Origin: Bacteroidales bacterium
GTDB taxonomy: Bacteria > Bacteroidota > Bacteroidia > Bacteroidales > UBA3824
Direction of reading: 5' to 3'
DNA length: 42,412 nt
Assembly: GCA_017543645.1 (NCBI GenBank)
Contig: JAFYFR010000061.1
Location: 1 to 42,412 of the forward strand
Position 1 is the first letter of the stretch, and each line of letters begins with the position of its first letter. Positions 16,840 to 23,321 of the stretch are shown one piece after another. The translations under genes were made by a program, and so were the position numbers. A model generated the notes under the pieces. It was not told the DNA's origin. It made no database searches and saw only the letters and a list, made by a program, of their open reading frames with translations.

Positions 16840-18648
16840 TTCCACGTCGTTGTCATCTTCCGCGTTCTCGGGGGCGAGCCCGTCGTTAAGGTCGGGAGTC
16901 TCCTCGTTGAGTGCCTGACGGTGTACGATGCGTTCAGTTTCCATTGTGTAGCGGTCTTCGAGGCTCTTGAGGTTTTCCGCCTTGTTGATGCGGAGCACGT
17001 TGAGAGTGTCGTTGTCAAGCTTGGCGTAGATGCTGTTGAGCTGTGTAACGATTTCGAGCATGATTTTCTCGAAAAAGTCGTAGTATTTCACCTGTTCCAC
17101 CGACGACTTGATTTCGCTTGAGAGATTGAGGCTGAGCTTTGAATTTTCGATAAGCACAGTTTCGATTTTCTCGTTGTGTACGGCTATCGAGTCCAAAATG
17201 CCTGCGATCTTGGTGGAAAGCTCCTTGAGGTTGTCGTTGATTTGTTTGCCGTCTTCCTCGTGGTTGATTTCCAAGAGCTTTTTGCTGATGTTTTCCGATT
17301 GGCGGAAAAATAGGATAACGTCGTTGAGGTTTTCGGAGATGGTGTCGGTGAGAGTCCTTATCTCGTCTACGATTCGGGTTATGCCGCGCTCCTCTCCCTG
17401 AGGCTCAAAATTGCTGAGGACTTCGCTGATTTTGTCTTCGAGCAGGTTGTGGACGGTTTGAATCTCCTTAATCTTCTCGTTTTTCTCTTCTATTGTCTGG
17501 CTGATGGTGTTTATTTCGTTTCCAAAATCCTCGTTGGCGGCTATCAGGCGTTTGAGTACCGATGTAGTGCCTTTGAGGTGGTCTTCCACGTCTTTGAAAT
17601 AGCAGTCGGTGAGGTCGTTGTTGCCTACAAACTCGTTGCTGAGCTGAGATATTACGCTCATGTCCTCGCTGATGTCCCAGAATTTGCGCATTATCACAGC
17701 AAAAGCCTTTTGATACTCCTTGTTGGTGTTGATAAGCTGCGCCACCTGTATTCCGGCGATGTCGCGTATCTGGAGAAACTGCTGCGCCGATTCTGAAAGA
17801 TCCATCTTGCCTTCGTTGTTGGTTTTGATGTCCATAGCGGCGAGTTCCTTGATAATGTTTTTGTGGGTGGCCTGCACGTGTTCCATCTTCTGACGGATGA
17901 TGTCGTGGTACTGCAGGTTGGTTATTATCTTGTTTACGCTGTCGAAATAGCTCTGGGTGCGTTTGGTGAGTTCGGGAAGTTTTTGCGCGGCTACTGCCTG
18001 CTTGTTCTTTAGCATAATGATGCTGTCGTTGATCTGTCCTGTTACGCGGTCGATGTCGAGGATGTTTTTCTTACGTATCTCGATAAGTTTGCCCGACGAT
18101 AGGCGCGTAACGTTCTTGACCATCAGCATTGACTCCGAAATCTTGGGCAGGATGATTTTTAGCTTGTTGATTTCGTCGGTGATGCTGTCGATGAGGTCGC
18201 TTACTTTTTGTATGTTGGTGCTGTCTGAGTAGGCTACGTTGAGCTTCAGGTTGACAAGCAAAAAGTTGAGCGTGAGTACTTTGAGGTTGAAGTTTTTGAG
18301 TGGGACGAACACGAGGTTGAGAGCGGTGTGCATTTTTTCTAATCCGCGGATGCTCTTGAGAATTTTGTTCTTGAGCATGTTGATTTTGTTGTTTAGCGAA
18401 TCCTGCAGTCCGAGGAGTTCGTCGAAAAACTTCTCATGGGCGTCACCTGCTATTATGTCGTATATCTGTTCTGTCTGGTTTGAAATTACCTTGGCATCTT
18501 GGTAAAACTTCTTGAGGTAGTTGTTGAGCGAGAGGAAGTCTTCTGCGGAACATTCGTTCAACGCTGTGATTTTCACATCGATGTCGGAAAATACTAATAT
18601 TATCTCCTTAATTGATTTCTGCGATTTTTCGTCGTGTATGTTTTCCAT
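16831..18648 (-). CDS. Cytosolic coiled-coil protein with a CheZ-like D-x-x-x-Q motif
   Basis: Function unknown. The 605 residues are almost entirely helical, with many heptad-like stretches, no signal peptide and no membrane segment. Residues 245-253 read LQYHDIIRQ. The spacing of Asp249 and Gln253 matches the catalytic D-x-x-x-Q of the CheY phosphatase CheZ (E. coli QDLTGQ). Residues 519-532 (VKYYDFFEKIM) look like a second, degenerate copy in which Gln is replaced by Lys, suggesting an internal duplication of two roughly 275-residue halves. The tail is acidic and ends DNDVEFF, similar in character to the CheY-binding tail of CheZ. A CheW-like gene lies 1.9 kb away. A CheZ-like or receptor-like role in a chemosensory pathway is my inference; a structural coiled coil remains possible. 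Confidence 0.7.
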   Translation of the reverse strand: MENIHDEKSQKSIKEIILVFSDIDVKITALNECSAEDFLSLNNYLKKFYQDAKVISNQTEQIYDIIAGDAHEKFFDELLGLQDSLNNKINMLKNKILKSIRGLEKMHTALNLVFVPLKNFNLKVLTLNFLLVNLKLNVAYSDSTNIQKVSDLIDSITDEINKLKIILPKISESMLMVKNVTRLSSGKLIEIRKKNILDIDRVTGQINDSIIMLKNKQAVAAQKLPELTKRTQSYFDSVNKIITNLQYHDIIRQKMEHVQATHKNIIKELAAMDIKTNNEGKMDLSESAQQFLQIRDIAGIQVAQLINTNKEYQKAFAVIMRKFWDISEDMSVISQLSNEFVGNNDLTDCYFKDVEDHLKGTTSVLKRLIAANEDFGNEINTISQTIEEKNEKIKEIQTVHNLLEDKISEVLSNFEPQGEERGITRIVDEIRTLTDTISENLNDVILFFRQSENISKKLLEINHEEDGKQINDNLKELSTKIAGILDSIAVHNEKIETVLIENSKLSLNLSSEIKSSVEQVKYYDFFEKIMLEIVTQLNSIYAKLDNDTLNVLRINKAENLKSLEDRYTMETERIVHRQALNEETPDLNDGLAPENAEDDNDVEFF

Positions 18649-18677
18649 TATTCAACGGTTTTAAAATTCTTTCTGTA

Positions 18678-18685
18678 CAAATATA
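18678..18685 (-). promoter_or_regulatory. -7 promoter element of the coiled-coil gene
   Basis: TATATTTG on the minus strand, 30 bases before the ATG at 18648. No clear TTTG -33 box stands at normal spacing. Confidence 0.5.
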
Positions 18686-18773
18686 ATGAAAAAAACAATT
18701 CCTGTATCGTATGGCCACAGTTTTTTTCAAAAAAAATATCCTCAAAAAAAGTACCAAAAGGAGTAGTTGAAAG

Positions 18774-19715
18774 TTATTTTTCCTCGGTGGAGTCTTCGAT
18801 GAGGTAATTGTTGCGGTCGGCAGATGAGCGAGCCACAAGTTCGGCGGTGAAGCCTGTGAGAAATAGCTGTGTGCCGAAGATAATGGTTAGCAGTCCGAAG
18901 TAGAATAGCGGACGGTCGGTCATCTGGTACTGGTTCCAGGCAAACTTGGCTATGCTGAGGTATGTGAGGATGCCGAATCCGATAAGGAAGCTGAGCGTTC
19001 CCATGAGACCGAAAAAGTGCATCGGGCTTTTGCCGAATTTGCTTACAATGCTAACGGTGAGCAGATCCAAGTATCCGTTGACAAATCGTTCGAGACCAAA
19101 TTTAGTAACACCGTATTTGCGTTTTCGGTGCTGCACCACCTTTTCGCCAATGCGACGGAAACCGGCCTGTTTGGCGAGTACGGGTATGTAGCGGTGCATT
19201 TCGCCGTATACCTCGATGCTCTTGACCACAGTGCTGCGGTATGCCTTGAGTCCGCAGTTGAAGTCGTGGAGCTTGATGCCTGTTACCAACCTCGCTGTGA
19301 AGTTGAAAAACTTGCTCGGGACGGTCTTGCTGATAGGGTCGTAGCGTTTTTTCTTCCATCCCGACACCACATCGAGTTTGTCTTCCTTAATCATGCGGTA
19401 GAGTTCGGGAATCTCGTCTGGACTGTCTTGCATATCGGCGTCCATGGTTATCACCACATCGCCTTGCGCGGCTTTGAACCCTGTGTTAAGGGCTGCCGAC
19501 TTGCCGTAGTTGCGGCGGAATTTCACACCTTTTATATGTTGGTATTTTTGCGACATCTCTTGGATTATCTCCCACGAGCGGTCTGTGCTGCCGTCGTCCA
19601 CCATTATTATCTCGTAGCTGAAACCGTTATCTGCCATTACTTTGGCAATCCACTCGCGGAGTTCGGGAATCGATTCGTCTTCGTTGTATACGGGTACTAT
19701 TACAGATATGTCCAT
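18774..19715 (-). CDS. Family 2 glycosyltransferase with two C-terminal membrane helices (DPM/GtrB/ArnC type)
   Basis: Probably transfers a sugar from a nucleotide donor to undecaprenyl phosphate at the inner membrane. The 313 residues open with DISVIVPVYNEDESIPEL, then VDDGSTDRSWEII and the metal-binding D-x-D in TMDADMQDSPDEIPEL. HDFNCGLKAYR and RKRKYGVTKFGLERFVNGY follow, as in polyprenyl-phosphate glycosyltransferases. Two hydrophobic helices at about 232-300 anchor it. It lies 3 nt after the DUF4199 gene, a pairing that is common in Bacteroidota. Glucose, mannose or an amino-arabinose derivative could be the sugar. Confidence 0.9.
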   Translation of the reverse strand: MDISVIVPVYNEDESIPELREWIAKVMADNGFSYEIIMVDDGSTDRSWEIIQEMSQKYQHIKGVKFRRNYGKSAALNTGFKAAQGDVVITMDADMQDSPDEIPELYRMIKEDKLDVVSGWKKKRYDPISKTVPSKFFNFTARLVTGIKLHDFNCGLKAYRSTVVKSIEVYGEMHRYIPVLAKQAGFRRIGEKVVQHRKRKYGVTKFGLERFVNGYLDLLTVSIVSKFGKSPMHFFGLMGTLSFLIGFGILTYLSIAKFAWNQYQMTDRPLFYFGLLTIIFGTQLFLTGFTAELVARSSADRNNYLIEDSTEEK

Positions 19716-19718
19716 GTT

Positions 19719-20222
19719 TTATTTTTTTTGAATTTGGATAAGCCATGCGCTGAACAATGAGAACAGCAGCGAAATCACTATGTTGTAAATCATGTATGTG
19801 ATTATGGCGAAAGGTATTTTGCAAGTGTCGAGTATGGTGGCGGCGGTGGTGAGATCCTGCTCGGTGAAAGAGTGCGACTCGCGGAGCATCTGCATCGACT
19901 GCTCCACAGCGGTGTCGAAAGCCGAGGTGTTAACAAATTTGAGGTCGATGACGATGTATAGCGCCATAATGAGCGACGCGCCAAATCCGCAGATAATGCC
20001 GTGGGCGGTGATAGGCAGTATTGTTGCTTGTTCGTTGTTCCTGACCCACGCCTTCTGTCCGAACAGTATGCCGGCCGATAACAGAAGGTAGGTGAGAAAG
20101 CCTCCGAACGACAGCTGTCTGGTGACGAGTTCGGTTATAACCGCTGCCACCAACATTGCCGCGCCAGTGTAAGCTCCGTATGTGAGCGCATGACGAAATA
20201 GATCTTTTTTTGATACCTCCAT
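19719..20222 (-). CDS. DUF4199 membrane protein
   Basis: A 167-residue inner-membrane protein with four predicted helices, matching the DUF4199 family usually found beside a family 2 glycosyltransferase, as here. Function unknown; a helper for the lipid-linked sugar made by its partner is a reasonable guess. The open frame reaches 20273, but a minus-strand -7 box (TACTTTTG, 20244-20251) lies between that codon and the ATG at 20222, so I chose the later start (MEVSKKDLFRHALTYG), which also removes an atypical N-terminal tail. Confidence 0.8.
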   Translation of the reverse strand: MEVSKKDLFRHALTYGAYTGAAMLVAAVITELVTRQLSFGGFLTYLLLSAGILFGQKAWVRNNEQATILPITAHGIICGFGASLIMALYIVIDLKFVNTSAFDTAVEQSMQMLRESHSFTEQDLTTAATILDTCKIPFAIITYMIYNIVISLLFSLFSAWLIQIQKK

Positions 20223-20243
20223 TTGTTTTTGTATTTCAGGAGG

Positions 20244-20251
20244 CAAAAGTA
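20244..20251 (-). promoter_or_regulatory. -7 promoter element of the DUF4199-glycosyltransferase pair
   Basis: TACTTTTG on the minus strand fits TAnnTTTG. The transcript would start near 20237, 15 bases before the chosen ATG. No convincing -33 box is seen. Confidence 0.45.
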
Positions 20252-20373
20252 ATGTTTTTTTTGGAATTATCATTGATGGAAGTAATAATTTGGCATAACA
20301 TTAAAAATACTCCTTTAATCTTTTGAATATCTGACAATTGTTTAATTTTTAAAAAAAACTCGTAAAAAAATTT

Positions 20374-20401
20374 TTTGAAACCAAAATCCTTTCTACCTTT
20401 G
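20374..20401 (+). promoter_or_regulatory. Promoter of the SRP RNA gene
   Basis: TTTG (20374-20377), 16-nt spacer, TACCTTTG (20394-20401): a full Bacteroidota promoter directly before the RNA, with a transcript start expected near 20407. Confidence 0.8.
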
Positions 20402-20512
20402 CAGCCGGAGTAAGTCTTATTCGACCAGCTCCTGCGAATCCCCCAGGGGCGGAAGTCAGCAAGGGTAAGCGGTTGTAGCGGTGCGTTTTAAGGAGCTTGC
20501 TCCTTTTTTTTT
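20402..20512 (+). ncRNA. ffs: Signal recognition particle RNA (4.5S-type)
   Basis: The small RNA of the signal recognition particle, which binds Ffh and targets membrane proteins. The universal apical hairpin is present: CAGG (20444-20447), GGCGGAAGTC with a GGAA tetraloop, and AGCA (20457-20460), forming the Ffh-binding internal loop. CCC/GGG below it and further down ACC-GCT / AGC-GGT pair to extend the rod. The mature 5' end is estimated from the promoter; the 3' end is set by the terminator hairpin at 20490-20505. The Alu-like domain is absent, as in other short bacterial forms. Confidence 0.88.
20490..20512 (+). terminator. SRP RNA terminator
   Basis: AAGGAGC-TT-GCTCCTT stem followed by T-residues to 20512. 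It ends only 14 bases before the cheW start codon. Confidence 0.85.
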
Positions 20513-20526
20513 AATATTCCAATGTT

Positions 20527-21057
20527 ATGGCTGTCAGTTCGTCATCATCGCAGAGCAGAGTTCCTTACATGATTTACCGTGTGGGCGGGCATAAATACGC
20601 TTTGCCGGTAAGCAGCGTTATAGAGGTAACTCTTTCGGGCAAGCTGCTGCCCTTTGCCGACACCGCTCCATACGTGGTAGGAATCACCAACTATAGGAGC
20701 ATCGTTATCCCAGTTGTCGACACCGTTAAGCGTTTTTCTTTGCCATCTGATGCCGGCGGCGACAAAGGCTACACGGTAATCATAGAGGTGGAAACCGATT
20801 GCGGCCGACAAGTATTCGGAGCGTTGGTCGACAAGGTGATTTTCGTTGGCGAGTTTGCCCGCGATGAGGTGAAACCGGTGGATTGCCAACAGGGGGAGCC
20901 GTTTTTCGACACTTATATAAAAGGTGTGATAGAGCAGGACGGCGAGTTTGTGTTGGTAATCAATCCAGAGAAGATTATCTCCAAGGAAGATTTTTCGGCG
21001 GTTTCGGAGGCTGTTGCCATGCGATATCTAACCCAAACCGAAAGTGATGAAGCTTAA
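20527..21057 (+). CDS. cheW: CheW-like coupling protein
   Basis: A single CheW domain of 176 residues, the adaptor that links chemoreceptors to the kinase CheA. Visible family features are the opening YMIYRVGGHKYALPVSSVIEV, PYVVGITNYRSIVIPVVD (the N-YRG-like receptor- and kinase-binding loop), FGALVDKV and a C-terminal VLVINPEKI strand. No CheA, receptor, CheY or motility gene occurs in the window. Translation starts 15 nt after the SRP RNA terminator, so the gene is probably served by read-through from the ffs promoter. It ends inside the start of apbE (11-bp overlap). A role in a non-flagellar chemosensory or gliding-related pathway is inferred. Confidence 0.87.
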   Translation: MAVSSSSSQSRVPYMIYRVGGHKYALPVSSVIEVTLSGKLLPFADTAPYVVGITNYRSIVIPVVDTVKRFSLPSDAGGDKGYTVIIEVETDCGRQVFGALVDKVIFVGEFARDEVKPVDCQQGEPFFDTYIKGVIEQDGEFVLVINPEKIISKEDFSAVSEAVAMRYLTQTESDEA

Positions 21058-22072
21058 ATCATTATTGCTCAATGCTTTTTTGCCATTGGCAGCAGCAGTA
21101 TCATTATCCCAATGCGGCTATCGCGCCAATCAGTCAAATACTTATATGATGGCTCAGGGCTATGCACAGGGTACTACGTGGCATATCACCTACAAAAGTT
21201 CCAATGGCGAAGACCTAACTCATGTGTTTGATTCTTTGCTGTTGGCGTTCGACTACTCCATGTCAGCGTATAATCCAGAGTCGCAGCTTTCGCTAATCAA
21301 CAACGGTGCCAACATTGTGGTTGACAAGTTTTTTACCGACATTTTCAACAATTCGGTATACCTTAATAGAATTAGCGGCGGAGCGTTTGACCCTACTGTT
21401 TCGCCTCTTGTTTCGGCGTGGGGATTTGGCAGGCATAAGAATATGCGCCGTCCTTCGCAAAACGAACTCGACAGCATACTTCAGTTTGTGGGTCTCGGTA
21501 AAGTAACTATCCAAGACGGGAGGGTAGTAAAGACCGACCCGCGCATCAAGCTGATATTCAACGCAAATGCGCAGGGATACAGTGTGGACATCATCTGTCA
21601 ATGGTTTTTGGACAACGGCTATACCGATTTTCTTGTGGAGGTAGGAGGTGAGACTCGCGCTTTCGGCTTAAACCGCAACGGCATACCGTGGCGCGTGGGT
21701 ATCGACAGCCCTATCGACGGATCTACCGAGGCCGACCGCGTGATTCAGGCGGTGGTTTCGCTCTCAGATGGCAAGTCGCTATGCACGTCGGGCAACTACC
21801 GGAACTTTTTTGTAGAGGACGGTGTGAAATATTCGCATGAGCTCGACCCTGTTACCGGCTGTCCTAAGCGTGACAGTCTGTTGAGCGTGGCTATCATAAC
21901 TGAGTCAGGCGTAATGTCCGACGGACTTGCCACTGCGGTGATGGTGCTCGGCTACGACAAGGGTTTCCGCCTTGTTGACTCGCTGCCAGACACCGAGGGG
22001 TATTTTATCTATTCCGACAGACAGGGCGGTTTCTTTGTTTCCATGACAGAGGGATTCGTTGTGGAACAGTAG
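21047..22072 (+). CDS. apbE: FAD:protein FMN transferase, lipoprotein
   Basis: Attaches FMN covalently to threonine residues of exported proteins such as NqrB, NqrC or RnfG. The 341 residues start with a lipoprotein signal (LSLSQCGYR). ApbE features follow: GTTWHITYKS, DYSMSAYNPESQLSLIN, FNANAQGYSVDIICQWF, the flavin-binding EVGGETRAFG, HELDPVTGCP, and SDGLATAVMVLGYDKG with the conserved D-x-x-x-T. I start at the ATG at 21047 rather than the GTG at 21044. The start lies inside cheW, so the two are translationally coupled even though their functions have no known connection. Confidence 0.95.
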   Translation: MKLKSLLLNAFLPLAAAVSLSQCGYRANQSNTYMMAQGYAQGTTWHITYKSSNGEDLTHVFDSLLLAFDYSMSAYNPESQLSLINNGANIVVDKFFTDIFNNSVYLNRISGGAFDPTVSPLVSAWGFGRHKNMRRPSQNELDSILQFVGLGKVTIQDGRVVKTDPRIKLIFNANAQGYSVDIICQWFLDNGYTDFLVEVGGETRAFGLNRNGIPWRVGIDSPIDGSTEADRVIQAVVSLSDGKSLCTSGNYRNFFVEDGVKYSHELDPVTGCPKRDSLLSVAIITESGVMSDGLATAVMVLGYDKGFRLVDSLPDTEGYFIYSDRQGGFFVSMTEGFVVEQ

Positions 22073-22080
22073 CTTGATAC

Positions 22081-22117
22081 AAAAAAAAACGTGGCCGAAA
22101 AGGAATTTCCGACCACG
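22081..22117 (-). terminator. Terminator of rpoD
   Basis: CGTGG / CCACG with an extended CGGAAA / TTTTCGG inner pairing (22090-22117), followed on the minus strand by a run of nine T (22089-22081). The plus strand has no T-run, so it mainly serves rpoD. Confidence 0.75.
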
Positions 22118-22154
22118 AAAAACAAAAAAAATTAATTATGAATTCTAACCTTTT

Positions 22155-23012
22155 TTATAAATAAGTCTTTAAGATGTTGCTTCGTGACGTGCTTCTTAAT
22201 CTACGGATGGCTTTTTCGCGTATCTGACGGACACGCTCTCTTGTAAGCCCAAATTTGTCGCCAATTTCCTCAAGACTCATTTCCTGCACGCGTATTCCGA
22301 ACGAAAGACGTAGAATCGTCCTCTCTCTCTCGGTGAGGGTAGAGAGTGCACGGTCTATCTCCTTGTTGAGCGATTCGTTCATTAGACCGCTGTCTGCTTT
22401 AACTGCGTCGGCATCGGCAAGAACGTCGATAAGGCTGCCTTCCTCGCCCTGAACAAACGGAGCGTCGATGCTCGAGTGTTTGCCGGAGAGGCGCATAGCG
22501 TCAGCAACTTTTTCTTGCGGAAGGTCGAGCATCGCGCTCAGCTCTTCCACCGACGGTTTGCGCTGGTGTTTCTGCTCAAATTCTGATACGGCCTTGTTGT
22601 ACTTGCTTAACGAGCTTACTTGGTTTAAAGGAAGGCGCACTATACGCGACTGCTCGTTGATGGCCTGCATGATCGACTGGCGGATCCACCATACTGCATA
22701 AGAGATAAACTTGAAACCGCGCGTTTCGTCGAACTTCTCTGCTGCCTTAATCAATCCGAGGTTTCCTTCATTAATAAGGTCGGGCAAGTTGAGTCCTTGG
22801 TTCTGATACTGCTTTGCCACCGACACCACAAACCTCAAGTTGGCTTTTGTCAATTTTTCGATAGCCGACTGGTCGCCTTTTTTGATACGTTGCGCCAATT
22901 CTACTTCTTCTTCTACAGAGATTAGTTCGTATTTGCCTATTTCTTGCAAATATTTGTCTAACGACGCGCTTTCGCGGTTGGTAATTGATTTGGTAATCTT
23001 TAACTGTCTCAT
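22155..23012 (-). CDS. rpoD: Primary RNA polymerase sigma factor (short Bacteroidota RpoD)
   Basis: The housekeeping sigma factor. With 285 residues it lacks region 1.1 and the long spacer of Proteobacterial sigma-70, as is normal in Bacteroidota. Region 1.2 starts at [16 protein letters not shown]. Region 2 contains [38 protein letters not shown] and [14 protein letters not shown]; region 3 follows; region 4 ends with the helix-turn-helix [20 protein letters not shown]. It is expected to read the TTTG/TAnnTTTG promoters seen across this window. It stands alone with its own terminator, divergent from parC. Confidence 0.97.
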   Translation of the reverse strand: MRQLKITKSITNRESASLDKYLQEIGKYELISVEEEVELAQRIKKGDQSAIEKLTKANLRFVVSVAKQYQNQGLNLPDLINEGNLGLIKAAEKFDETRGFKFISYAVWWIRQSIMQAINEQSRIVRLPLNQVSSLSKYNKAVSEFEQKHQRKPSVEELSAMLDLPQEKVADAMRLSGKHSSIDAPFVQGEEGSLIDVLADADAVKADSGLMNESLNKEIDRALSTLTERERTILRLSFGIRVQEMSLEEIGDKFGLTRERVRQIREKAIRRLRSTSRSNILKTYL

Positions 23013-23321
23013 ATTCTTTTTACGCTAATATGTCATTTTATTAAACGTATGGCTTTCCCATTTGTTACTAATTTCGATGTTTTTTTTAGGAAAAAAACAA
23101 TTCTTAACCTTTTGGAAATCTTTGTGTTATTGTGTATTTTGTAGTGTATATAATGCAATGTATAATTATCAATTTTCTATGTGTGTTTTAAGTTTAAATT
23201 ATTTTTTTTTCATTGATGCCGAAAAAAATATTTTATCTCCGCCAATTTTTTTTTACATTTGCACTCAAACATTTATGCCGATATAGTGCAAAGTGCTTTA
23301 TATCAATTAATAGTATCAAAA
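23013..23321. other. Divergent intergenic region between rpoD and parC
   Basis: 309 AT-rich bases. It contains the parC -7 element (23254-23261) and, on the minus strand, TACGTTTA (23042-23049), a near match to the -7 consensus that could serve rpoD. A low-complexity open frame runs through it, but its composition (Phe/Cys/Tyr-rich) is not that of a protein. I see nothing else. Confidence 0.6.
23254..23261 (+). promoter_or_regulatory. -7 promoter element of parC
   Basis: TACATTTG, 61 bases before the chosen parC ATG, giving a leader of about 55 nt. This argues against a start at 23259. Confidence 0.6.

Noticed and set aside
23062..23286. 74-codon frame between rpoD and parC
   Set aside because: Very AT-rich, Phe/Tyr/Cys-heavy composition, crosses the parC promoter, and no protein-like pattern.
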